Source: Lasioglossum baleicum (lineage: Eukaryota; Arthropoda; Insecta; Hymenoptera; Halictidae). Taken from it: a stretch of DNA of 64,000 nt. Numbering within the stretch: the first letter of the stretch is position 1; every line of letters begins with the position of its first letter. This document shows positions 48,941-60,050 of the stretch, piece by piece. The stretch lies in assembly GCF_051020765.1 (NCBI RefSeq), contig NC_134935.1:10913579-10977578 (forward strand). Direction: 5' to 3'. The notes below the pieces were generated by a model. That model was not told the DNA's origin. It searched no databases and worked only from the letters and a program-made list of their open reading frames with translations. The position numbers and the translations under genes are program-made.

Positions 48941-49532
48941 TAGACAGCGGATCTATATGCAAAATATGCAAAAATACATGCAAAATATATGCAAAAACAT
49001 ATGCAAAATAAATATATAGAAAATAGTGAAACCAATTACAATGTATACATATTTTCATTTATTATTTGCTGTAATTTGCTTCCTGCAATAGGAGCCCTTT
49101 TGTTTCTAATTTTGCTATAGTAACTGGCAATCTCCAGAAATTAGTTGCAATATAGTTTAACTCATCAAAATAATGTTTCATTTTTCATCACTTCTTGGGC
49201 TAATCTAACGCTACTTACATTTCTGTCACCGAATGACTCAATAAGCTGCAAATAAATTTTTAAGGCCAAGGCCAATTACTACTGTTTCGTGCGAGAATAA
49301 TATGATATTACACATGTAATACGTACACATGTAAGTACATATGTATGTACAATTAAATGCAAAATATGTTAAAAATATGTGCAATATATGCGAGAAATAT
49401 GCAATATGCAAAATCTGCAAAATATTACTATATTTTCAAAATCCTCTACAAACAGCGTAAATTTCTGTCCAGGTTCCACAATTTTACCTACTTTCTATAA
49501 AAATATGCATTTGCATAAACATCCGCTGTCTA
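48941..49532. mobile_element. TIR element of the AGACTGCGGAT family, with ATGCAAAA-rich interior
   Basis: The ends are TAGACAGCGGATCTATATGCAAA and the inverted TTTGCATAAACATCCGCTGTCTA. Inside each end lie degenerate repeats of ATATGCAAAA (48957-49010 and 49355-49420). At 592 bp this is the largest member of the family that also occurs at 4234-4432 and 55035-55187. There is no coding capacity. Confidence 0.75.
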
Positions 49533-50838
49533 CTTATTAGTAAATAGTAAATAGTTATTTAGGCGATCGTAGGAAAAAGGATTCAAAAGTTTACTGCGAA
49601 CAGGAACCTGTTCCCTAGTCATGCTTACGGTAATTCTAGCCATCCTCGTGCCGGCAGTCTCGAAAATTATGGTCGAAAGGACTCTCGCGTGTCGGATATT
49701 TATCGATTCGTTCTATACGTACTCGATAATGTGCATCCAATAATAACCAGCAATACCGACAATTTTCACTTTATTAGACAGAACACTAAAACTCTATTCC
49801 ATGGCTAATCGAATCGAAAATTCTCTGCTCTAGTCGGATTAGTTAATTAACTGGAAGCATCGGGTAAAGTGAATTAGCTCATCGCTGCTCCACGAATTTA
49901 CGATTAGCCATAAACGCTGTCGCGTAGTCGGTGAGCGTCACGAGGATGGATGCTCGTACAACGTAAATCATCCTACAAACGCGAAGGAAACCCAAACGAC
50001 AGCAATTAAACTTTATTCGCTTTTTATTGACTTCTCGCTGTAATTCCAAATTTTTTTGAAATCCGAGAAACTTCGGGGTTCTTCGAGATGTCTAGATCAT
50101 TTCAGAGCTCTCAGTGCTGCCCCGGGAGAGAAGAGAATCTATCGAAAATTGTTTAGCATTCGAAAAGCAATTGGAGCTTGCGGAGAAGAGTGGTTAATCG
50201 AAGAAGAAGAAGGACGGAGAGTATGAAAACAACATCTTTATGGCGAGACACGTTTCTTAGACAGATGGTAGCTCTAACGCGTCTCGGCTAACTGTAGATC
50301 TCACGCTGGAACACTATTTTTGTCATTCGTCTAGCTCATTGCCTCTGGAATCCACGCATGTACTTTTCTTACCCACAATATTTCACGCAACCCCTTTCGT
50401 TTCGACTCTGTATTGAAAATGTGGTACGGCGACACTATCGAGTGTAAATACCAAAAGAGCTTATTTATAATGCTTGCATAATTTTTCCTTTACGAGTAGA
50501 TTTATTATACGAAAAATTGCTTAATATGACAAACTGTTTGAATTTAAATTCGCTGCGTGCTGCGAGGAACGCCGCGAAGCAACATCGAACAGGATCTGGC
50601 AGAGCGGAGGAGCTAGTGATCCAGTCTTTAAAGACAGGTTTAAAGGAGCAAGCTAAAATGACTTATTGGCTTGGCATAATGAATTTTACGAGCAGCAAGA
50701 TGCCCGCAGGTTGCTGTCACATCTTCAAAATCTCCTGCCGGAACTTGATAAATTTATGCAGGATCGATGTACGAAAACTGTGACGACATTCGTTGGCTGC
50801 ATCTCGATCGACACACATGGCAAACGTAGATAAGTTAA
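49533..50838. other. Intergenic, no gene recognised
   Basis: No receptor exon follows the odorant receptor here. An 88-codon plus-strand frame at 50517-50783 has no recognisable domain. No repeat is obvious. Confidence 0.4.
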
Positions 50839-51052
50839 CACTCAACCTACCACCATCGGTCAAATGACCGGTTCCAGAATTTTTATTTTACAATTATTGA
50901 AATTATAAAGATGCTTTCGTGATAGATGATTAAGTAAATATATTTAATAACGCAAATAATATTATAATATGAACCGCACAAAATTCAAATAAATTTAATC
51001 TTGTTATTTTTATAAGGCAACTGGCTGCGTTTGAAGCTCGGTAGGTTTAGTG
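50839..51052. mobile_element. TTAA-flanked MITE, 214 bp
   Basis: The ends are CACTCAACCTACC and the inverted GGTAGGTTTAGTG, bordered by TTAA at 50835-50838 and 51053-51056. A TTAA duplication is typical of the piggyBac superfamily. The interior is AT-rich and non-coding, with partial similarity to sequence near 15205-15290. Confidence 0.7.
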
Positions 51053-51243
51053 TTAATGAAGGCATGTACCCGATGGACCCTAGAGATGATGGAGATACAG
51101 AAAGTTTATTCAGGTAATTTTTTATTCCTAAAGCTCGCGTCTTTTTAACCCTTCTGTAGTCAACCAAACTGTATAGATTATATAAAACCTTTCTGTATTT
51201 AACATATTTGCACAAATTCTCATTATAAGTCTATAAATTAATA

Positions 51244-51799
51244 TTGGGATGGGGAAAAAGTTTCTTCGTATCCACCCGGTAGATGGTCATATTACCATGT
51301 CATAACTCTGTTAATATTAATCGGATCTGGCATTACTTGAGTGCGTCTGAAAGGTGATATATCATAGAGTAATTACAAACAAGAAATTTGTGATATTTGT
51401 TTAATTAGTCAAATGTTATTACGTCTTCAAAATGAGTGGAAATAAAGAAGAAATGCGATACATTTTGAAATTTTATTACAGAAATGGAAAGAATGCGACT
51501 CAAGCTGCTAAAAAAATGTATGATGTTTATGGACGTGATACGGTATCAGTACGTGTGGCACGAAGTTGGTTCAAGCGTTTTGGATCTTGAAATTTTTATG
51601 TGAAAGATACACCTCGTTCTGGTCGACCAGTCACTGAGAAAGTCGATGAAATCATCCAAACAGTTGAGCAAGACCGGCACATTAGCAGTCGTGATATCGG
51701 TAAGGGAGTAAACATCGACCACAAAACAGTTCTAAACCATTTAAAGAAGGCTGGATACAAAAAACAGCTCGTTGTTAGGATGCTTCATGAGTTAATGGT
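51244..51799 (+). pseudogene. Mariner transposase, 5' portion with a nonsense codon
   Basis: The sequence begins with a mariner-like end (TTGGGATGGGGAAAAAG) at about 51244. The transposase starts at ATG 51432 and is readable for about 120 codons: the N-terminal helix-turn-helix region with Q-A-A-K-K-M and SWFKRF, then the DTPRSGRP linker, ISSRDIG and NHLKKAGYKK. An in-frame TGA at 51588-51590 interrupts it where the family usually has Gly. The frame is lost at about 51800, where sequence of an unrelated foldback arm begins. The catalytic DD34D region is absent, so it is dead. Confidence 0.88.
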
Positions 51800-52053
51800 A
51801 AAAATTGAAATATCTCCTGAACTACTAACTACTAACTAACAACTGCATCGATTGAAGTATTAAAATATACCTCATTCCATTTAAAAAAAATGAAGGTGAC
51901 TCCGATATCTCTGAAAAAAATTACATAAAAACAAAAATTTTTTTGGTATCGTATGAGCCCCATTTTACCATTCAACTTTGTCCTTCAGACATTTGACGTA
52001 TCTTGAAAAACAACAAAGATATTTGAGATGGCAACGTTAGGTGACTCACCCTG
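51800..52053. repeat. Right-arm fragment of the 10302-10967 foldback element
   Basis: From GAAATATCTCCTGAACTA to the terminal GGTGACTCACCCTG, this matches the right arm of the 666-bp element at 10302-10967. Its internal end abuts the mariner fragment directly. Confidence 0.85.
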
Positions 52054-52173
52054 TACATTAGCGAGTAAAAAAAGGACATTCAGAGAAATTTTGTAATATT
52101 CTTTAGAGAAACATTAACAAATTGTTGAAAGAAACACAGTAAATGGGTACTCGGTTGACTACACAAGGGTTAA

Positions 52174-53995
52174 ATGGTGTATGGAGACCTTTTGGCCTGA
52201 TTGAATCTAAAATCCTTAGATAATGAAGTATCGATTACATGTTACTTAAAAAAAAAATCGTTTACAAAGGTTTGAGACCAAACAATGGTTCCTGACGAAG
52301 CTCAGCCACGTACATGTTACGATCAGGATTTCATCAAAGAAGTCGCGTTTATTAAAATTCCAAGGTTCCGCGCACGAGAGCGCATGCGACGTCAAGGGTT
52401 CTTGTCTGTCCCTCAAGGAATTCGGGATCACAATTATCACCGTTACGCCTGATGAGCGTAGGACGAGAAAAAACCGGGGTATTATTTTTTAATTATGTCA
52501 GTAAGTATCAGCAAGACGTCGGTGGAGCGAGTGACAATTTTTGCTTGCGAAGCGGATACCCGGTCCAATCTGATCGTGCAATCTACCCAAGAATGCCCTA
52601 AACGTTCAGCAACTTAAAATATTGGTAAAGGTAGACCGGCCGTTGCCGTTAACGTAAGAGTTTTTCGCATAACAAGGAACGCGAGCGTAATTATCTCGAA
52701 AGCTTACTGCTTGGTGCATTGATTCGCGAAGGGATTATCGGTTGGATCCATTTCGAAATTTTTGACCGTGGGGATCACTGACCGATAAATTTTGGAATTT
52801 GTTATCGTTCCAAGGACATAATTAAATTAGGCTTAAACTGGTATGTGATGTCGGCTGTTTTTCTTGTAGTTATTCGAACCAGTGTCGCCAGATTAAGACT
52901 TGTCTCTCACTCCACCCTTCCTCTTCTACGTCACGTGACTAACCCGGTAACGACAGGGAGAGGGTAACCGTGTTCCCCTCAATTCCCCCGGTCTGACGAC
53001 ACACAAGTAGGTAAATTATGTTTTCGTTCGGTGGCAAGTCATTTCTACACGCTGAAAGTACAGCTGCGCTAAACCGCAGTTTATTTCGAATCGTAAATAA
53101 TGGCGCGTAATGTGGACGCCGTAAACCGTTGATTACGTTCCATTGATTCGCAGTGTCACGAAAACTCCGGCGCACCGTATTCATTAAGAATTTCCCATCG
53201 CCTTGCCAAGACAGTTGATTGGCGCCTGCGAAATTGTGGTACGAACTTACGATGCGTTTTACGCCACATAGACGTCGAGTTGCTTCCTGAAACGTTCGGT
53301 AAAAAGAAGCGATCCTGGTTATCGAGCCGAAGCGTCGGTAAAACGGGCATAAACCAACGATCGTTCGACGAGAGGAGGTGTATAAATTCACGTTCCCGTC
53401 GCGTCGAAGAGGTATCGCGATTCTTAATGGGTTCGCAGAATTCGCGTTGCACCGGCGCGGCGCGGCAGCATGTCTGACGCGAATCGGAATGCGAGACGGC
53501 GCGTTGTTCCGCGTAGTTTGCTCGCGACTCGATCCGATTATGATAGCCTTTGATAATCCACGATTCAGAAACTAGAAACTGAGAAGACCTGTTGCGTGCT
53601 CGAGTAGGCACGTGGTCGTCCGTGAACGACATCGTCGATCGTGAAAAGCGTCGCGTCGCCAGGCCGGGTCGCGCAGAGCGACGCGACGCTTTCGATCGCG
53701 TGACAGTCGTCCTCGTTTTCAGGTTTCTTTCTAGTACACTCCTAGACACGTATAGATAGTAACTGCTTCGACTGTGGTGGAAGCAGCTCGGGAAGCAGAC
53801 AACACATTATTCCACCGTATTTGGAGGTGTATTCTCGTGCACAGGATGTAAATCGGCATGTACAGGGTAAACGTAACGCGACCAGTTTGACTTAACACAT
53901 CCGCACCAGGTCATTTCTGACGTAGAATTTGCGGTACTGCGCAAAGTTACGTTATGCTAAGAAAAATACAACACTACTGTATAAGGTGGATCTAT
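52174..53995. other. Intergenic; overlapping unassigned frames
   Basis: Two minus-strand frames of 150 and 197 codons (52939-53391 and 53156-53749) overlap in different registers within a GC-rich patch. Neither shows a domain I recognise, and no splice context supports one over the other. No repeat is identified. Confidence 0.35.
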
Positions 53996-54375
53996 TAGGT
54001 TGTCAACTAAGTTCAGGACCTCCACATTTTCTCAAACAAGGTCATTTATATATATTTTTTAAGCACGAGTATTTTATATCAAATTAATTGCAAAATTCAG
54101 AGCTTCCCAATGACATACAGTTCCAAAGGAATGGTCACTGAATGAAGTTATAATGATACAATAAAAGAATTACGTAAGAAAGTTCGTAGCGTTTGTAAAT
54201 TAAAATCGACAGCTAAAATTCAGATATTTATTCATAGATTCATTCAATAACTTTTATTAATTTTTGCCATTTTCGAGGTAACTTCTCGTGTTATTCAATA
54301 AACATATGAATAAATACCTTAATTCTATCTTCGATTCTTAATTTGAAAACGCTACGAACTTTCTTTCCAACTCAA
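53996..54375. mobile_element. Mariner-derived hairpin MITE, about 380 bp
   Basis: The left end TTAGGTTGTCAACTAAGTTC and the right end, read inverted as TTGAGTTGGAAAGAAAGTTC, are variants of a mariner-type terminus. Internally, AGAAAGTTCGTAGCG (from 54178) reappears inverted near 54350-54365 with extended inverted similarity, forming a hairpin. There is no ORF. Confidence 0.65.
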
Positions 54376-55034
54376 TACTTTGAAAATGCGATGATTCAGT
54401 AGATTATGTTTAGTAATTATCGAAATGGTGAATAGAAATGTAGTGAGATTAACCATGTCCACAAATAAACATTAAATAATTATTAGCATAAATTTGAGTG
54501 GGCCACCGACCCCAATAGTTCACATAGGGGGTAAATTCCACACTGTTCAAAGATAGTCAAAGATAGATTACAAGTAGCTGTTAGTTGCAGCTTGCATGCG
54601 TAAAAATGCGAACGACGATGCGGTGACGCTGCTGATAGTTCTGGTGTGGTCCAAATTAATGTTCGAGAGTCCGGCAGAGAGGGGCTGCTAACGGGTACAC
54701 GATCGATGTACGTTGTTCGACAACATTAACTTCGCGTGTTCAGTCGTTTGTGACGAGCGCCGCGTATATACATAATTTTTATGAAATGTGAGCGCACGAC
54801 GCTGGATCCTTGTCGCCATTTGTCAATGCCATAATCGCGGTAATGATAACCGATAGAGTCGTTTTAGAGCTCGGTAAAAGCGTCACGTTCTTTATTCCTG
54901 TCCGTAATCGTGTTCTATATCTCAAACGCCACTGTGTTATAATCATCAAATGTCTAACATCATCTGTCTTAATTAATCGCTGGTCTAGGAGATTGAGGCT
55001 ATCGAGAAAGGATACAGGTTGCAAGACTCATTGA
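54376..55034. other. Intergenic, nothing recognised
   Basis: Short frames only. No repeat or RNA gene is seen. Confidence 0.4.
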
Positions 55035-55187
55035 TAGATTGCGAATTTTTATGCAAATTAAATGTTTCCTCCATCTGTTCCAAGAAGTAGGAGACACTTC
55101 GAAATTTATTTATAAATTCATCTTTTACCGTTTCAAATCGCAGCTACATACTTACTTTTGTTGCAAATGCACAAAATCCGCAGTCTA
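55035..55187. repeat. Small member of the AGACTGCGGAT TIR family
   Basis: The left end TAGATTGCGAATTTTTATGCAAATTA and the right end AAATCCGCAGTCTA are inverted relatives of the family ends at 4234-4432. The length is about 153 bp, non-coding. Confidence 0.6.
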
Positions 55188-55867
55188 TGTATCAACGTCC
55201 TATACAATTGCAACCCAGGTACCATAAAACGGCACTACATGGATCAGTATTTTATTCGATATGGTATTGTCACACCGCAGTGAGATTCCCTGCAGTTCCC
55301 TCGAAGAGGAACGTCTGTGATTAATATTTATAACGGTGCCAGATAAGCTCTCGAACGGTGTTAAAAATTGAATCCCGAAAAGGCACGACGGGCCTCGAGT
55401 GGAGTTAGTAGAAGACAATACCGCCGCGCCGTACCGCAGTTGTCACGACGGTGCAAGAACAGAGGAACAGAAGCGCGGATAGCGATTGGTATACGAACGT
55501 AGAATTGATGATGAACAGCGGGTACGATACCGTTCAAGAACACAAATGGAAACGACATAAGGGACTAGGGAGAAAAACGAGACGGAAGCTCTTAAAGACA
55601 GCTCGGCCTCTGATTTTCAGATTCGCAGATTTCTAGCGATCGGAACTGTCAACATTTTCAACACTTTGAATATCACATACGACCGACACTAATTTTCTAC
55701 CACACTTGAAAATCAATTTTTACACGTACTTATTTTTCACTTTAATTAAAACGTACATTATTGTTTCATAATTTCAGAAAGTCTACGGTCAACGGCTCAG
55801 AACTTTTTAACAGATCTTCAACAGCAGCTTCAATCGTAGATCAACAAGTCACCTTCAGTAATCTAAC

Positions 55868-55953
55868 AATTGAATGGAAACCTCGAATAAGGGTCTGCGT
55901 TGCATAATGCATAATGCAACGTAGACCCTTGTTCGAGGTTTCCATTCAATTCC
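55868..55953. repeat. Near-perfect short palindrome (about 40-bp arms)
   Basis: The left arm (55868-55907, beginning ATTGAATGGAAACCTCGAA) is repeated inverted at 55913-55953 with only two or three mismatches and a loop of a few bases, so the DNA or an RNA copy would form a strong hairpin. No known element ends are visible. Confidence 0.85.
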
Positions 55954-58875
55954 ATTTAGCATTGTCACGTAAAAGAAAATTTTTAAGCTTCCTTCCGGTA
56001 CAGCGGAATGATTCGAAACGAAATACGAAACACTGGTTCGAAATGACGAGTCTTTCGGGGTGTTCAAAGCGTAACTGTAAAGAGGTTCTTTCTAACATTG
56101 AAATCGCGGTGTAGTGGTCACTGGATGGCGCCATCTGGTAAGGCGCGCGCATGAAGGAGAAAGAAGTTCTCCAGGGGATCGAGACGCAGGATCTAAAGAG
56201 GGACGTGGAATCACGAGGTAAAGACGAACTCGGACGGTGCCGGAGGAAAGGAGACGGGGCAAGATCATCGTAGCTTCGCTTGCGCTCTCAGGCACAAACT
56301 ACCCGACCACCAACCAGCACGGATTCGAAACTCTACCTTGCGTTGCGGCTCCCGCCACTCGTTTCTTAGAACACGTTCTGTTCGCGCCGCAGAATCAGCC
56401 CCACGACAGCCCTGACTTCGATCACAATTATTGGTTATTGTTTCTTTTTTCTGAGAGCGAACAGACTCGGGACACTGATTGGCAATTGTCTTTGGAGACT
56501 ATACCGATTCTATCTGCAGCCCCATACTCGATCATCATTGATCGGACTATTGTCCTGATTACCGGACTATTGTCAAAATATCGCGCCGACTACTCGATGG
56601 AAAACATTCGATAGGATATTTCGATCGCATTTCCCCACGGAACTTTTCAAGAAAACTCCACGGATAGTGTTTCTTACGCTCATTTTCCTCGCGACACCTC
56701 CTCGATGAAGTGCTATTCGGCTGGAGGTGCAGGAAGAGGTTGCGCGTGACGCCGACATGAACAGTTTCGATGAAAAGTGGTGGTGAATATTGTGAATAAT
56801 ACGGAAACATCGGGAGGAATGACGTTCAAGGACTGCGAAGTCGAGAGGACCTGAACGTCACGCAACGAGTATTGCTAACGAACGTGCTGCGAGTATCATC
56901 GATCATCGATCCACATCGATCACCGCGGCCGATGGGATACACCGCCTGCCTCGTCGAATTCGGTTGAAATTTCACAGGTAAGTTCTGTTATTTTCGGTTT
57001 CTTTTTCATTATTTTGTGGAGAACAATGACAGCAATCTCACCCGTGGCGTTTATGTGTTCTAAAAATTGCCTATGGCGATCACAGCTTCCGCGACGAACT
57101 GATCGATGATCTGTCTCGCTCTCATTGCATTAAGCCGGTGCCCCTGCCGATTAAGAGTTAACAGCTCTCGTCGTTCCCGAAATCGACTGGGCAATCATTC
57201 TTCATTAATTTGCGGACAGTCATCAATCATCCGGCTAAAATCTACTTAACGCGTTTCTTCGCAATATCTCAAAACGAGCCGGCGCGACTGTACGCACAAA
57301 AAAGTGACGACATTATCCGTTATCCGGTACGTTCAACATTTTGCGAATTTCTCTGAACTTGATCATTAATTATTCAGACGCCATATAGACGTCTGAACCG
57401 TCGGGAATAGCCAACGTGATACACGGCTACGCCGATTATAAATAAGTCGGCGAGGCACAAACGAGGGAAAAGTAAAAATTCCACAAGTTGTCTATTCCGA
57501 TAAACACGCTAGACCGGGCGCCTCCCGAAGCTGCCCCGTCGGAGTAATTTGCATCTGTTGCGTTTGCCGACTAATTAGGCAACCGCCTGCCAGCTAAATC
57601 ATACCCGATGCTAACGAGGACCACCTACCGATTAATCGATACGCGACGTGTACGCCCCCTAAATGTTCTAATGCTGTTTTCGTGAATCCTCGTAAAATTC
57701 GATCGCTCGCCCGACTGGTTTCCACGCTCTGGATCATCGGAGAAATCGAAAGGGTTGCATCTACTGAAAAGCCGCCGGTCGACAGCCACTGCTACGCGAT
57801 CTGTACACAAGCCGGCCGATCTTCGCATAATTAAGAGGAGTAAAGAGACTGGCAAAACGACTCATTTCCCCGAGGGGCCGAAAAGATCGTGTCGGCGGGA
57901 TGTCGGACGCGAACGCGCGGGAATCGAAGAGAAGACCCGAGAACAAGCTGGCAGATACGATCTACCGGTGGCGCGGCGAGGAGTGTACTAGAAGCGACCT
58001 TGCAAGGCCACGTAGAAGCCGACTCCGCGGCACACACACCCACTTTACACCCGTCAAATAAAAGCAGAGGGACAGGCTAGGCGCGAGACCGTGCTAGAAA
58101 CCGTCTGCCGATCTCGGAGCAGTTCTCCTCTCTCGCTACTAGCGAGTCGCTAGACGGGTTCTGGACCCCGAGAGATCTTGCCGGCCTGTTCATTCAGGCG
58201 GGCAGCCACGCCTCTCCTCGATGCTCCAATTCCCATCCGTTTCTCCTCTCTCTCTCTCTCTCTTTCTCCGTTTCTTCTCCCGGGGCAGACGTCGCGTCGC
58301 GTCGCTTCGTTCCTCCCTCCTCCCGTGCTCTCGTACGCCGATCCAACCAACCATCGAGTGGCAATCTGTCTACCAAAAAGTTGGATTAAATCGAACACGG
58401 GATCGCTAAACCGTTAATTCACGATGCTTCGTCCCCTGTCCGTACCGGGGACCCGCTACGCGGCATTTTCGACTTTTTTGCCCGGCCACGACTTTCGCCG
58501 TCCTCTGGAAGCTGGAGCAAATGCGGAAGTGCCGACGAGCCCGGCTCGGGGAACTCGTCCGGTGCGGTAATGAGAATGAATTGCGAAGACTTTTATTACC
58601 GGGGAATTAACTTTTGGATGCTGGGTGTGGGGTCCGTTCGAATTAAAGTCTACTATTTTGGGCGTGTACTGTAGGCACACATGGAATCGAAAATGAAATG
58701 ATTTCGAATTAAAAGATCAGTTTGAGAAGTTATGTTCCGAACGAGTATTCGTTTCGAACGAGTAATTGAGTTCTTGAGTCCCGAAAGTTTCGAGTATCCG
58801 AACATATTTATGGATCGCATAATCTTTTGGGATCCCGTACACACCCTTATAGATATGCATATAAAAATAATTGAA
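55954..58875. other. Intergenic; possible non-coding 5' exon ending near 56979
   Basis: A strong donor-like CAG|GTAAGTT occurs at about 56979, at the end of a GC-richer stretch, and could end a non-coding first exon on the plus strand. No partner acceptor with a coding exon is identified. CT-rich low complexity lies at about 58235-58275. The 125-codon frame at 56237-56614 shows no domain. Confidence 0.35.
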
Positions 58876-60050
58876 CAGTCGTACACCTGCAATCAGAGTC
58901 GCCAAAACTACCTGCTCGTTCCCATTGTGCAGTTTTGGCGGGGAAGGGGGGCGGAGATATTTTAATTATCGCCGAGTAACAGATGGCCAAGCTGTAAAAT
59001 GCGTCGCACAGTGGGGTATTTGGCCGAGAAATTGGAATAAAATATTGTAGCGTTATTTATGGGCTCAGGGTCATAAAAAAGTAGGTCGCTGGATTCGTCT
59101 TGACGCTAACTGTAACATTATGAGACAAAAAATGTATTTTAACATTTAAAAAATCAAAATAATTTTTATTTTTTAATATAGAATTTTGAACATGTTTAAG
59201 TACTGTTCAACTTTTATTCGAAACACGTGAAAAGTCGTGATAATGGAGTGCTTTGAGCACGATGTATACATAGAGTTCAGGTAGGTGTACAGAGCACTCG
59301 CAGATTTATTAATATTTGAACATTACCAATCATTCTGTAAGTTTGTACGATTTCAAAACTTCATTGACGATTTTGTTATACTATTGAGCTGAATCTGGAA
59401 AAATATGGAACCAATTCTTTTTGGACTATGATCGCAAACCTTTATCGAATGTAATGGTACAAGAAAGAATGCTCAATTCAGCTCAATAGTATAACCAAAT
59501 CGTCAATGAAGTTTTGAAATTCAAAAAAACTTACAGAATGATTGATAATGTTCAAATATTAACAACAATACTAATTTAGATGATAACAGAATGAAATCTG
59601 TGAGTGCTCCGTACACCTATCTGAACTCTGTACATCGTACTCGAAGCATTTCATTATCACTACTTTTTCAAGAGTTCGGATAATCTGACGACAAAATGTT
59701 TCGAATAAAAGTTGAAGACTACAAAATTCTATATTTAAAATTTCGAAAAAAACATTTTTTTCAACAAAAAATAAAAATTATTTCGATTTTTTAAATGTTA
59801 AAACACATTTTTTATTTCATAATGTTATAGTTGGCGTCAAGACGAATCCAATGAGCTACTTCTTTATGACCCTGAGCTCATAAATACCGCTACAATATTT
59901 TATTCCAGTTTTTCGGCCAAATACCCCACTATGAGTCGTCCACCTGCAATCAGAGACGTCGGCATTACCTGCTCGTTCCCATTGTGCAGTTGGGCGGAGA
60001 CATTTTAATTATCGCCGAGGAACAGATGGCCAAGCTGTAAAACGCGTCCG
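58876..60050. repeat. ~110-bp direct repeat flanking a palindromic element
   Basis: The left copy (about 58876-58996) and right copy (about 59935-60044) share blocks such as CCTGCAATCAGAG, TACCTGCTCGTTCCCATTG and AACAGATGGCCAAGCTGTAAAA in the same order and orientation. The copies differ by substitutions and small indels. The only thing between them is the hairpin element at about 59010-59930. Confidence 0.85.
59010..59930. mobile_element. ~0.92-kb palindromic (foldback) element
   Basis: The ends AGTGGGGTATTTGGCCGA and the inverted TCGGCCAAATACCCCACT begin arms of about 400 bp that are inverted copies throughout (for example AAGACGAATCCA against TGGATTCGTCTT). The centre lies near 59430-59470. 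Frames inside are short; there is no transposase. TA is not present on both sides, unlike the other hairpins in this window. Confidence 0.85.

Larger units (their letters stand above)
51145..52173. mobile_element. TTAA-bounded composite element, about 1.03 kb
   Basis: Outer ends are TTAACCCTTCTGTAGTCAACC and the inverted GGTTGACTACACAAGGGTTAA, giving TTAA borders at both ends. Between the TIRs lie a mariner 5' portion (about 51244-51799) and a foldback-element arm (about 51800-52053), which are later passengers. The outer element alone would be a short MITE of roughly 200 bp. Confidence 0.75.

Noticed and set aside
49533..51240. A second odorant receptor in tandem
   Set aside because: Receptor genes often cluster, but no conserved receptor block was seen downstream of 48818 in this window.
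53156..53749. 197-codon minus-strand frame
   Set aside because: Arg/Ser-rich with no known domain, overlapped by another frame in a different register, and no splice or polyadenylation context.
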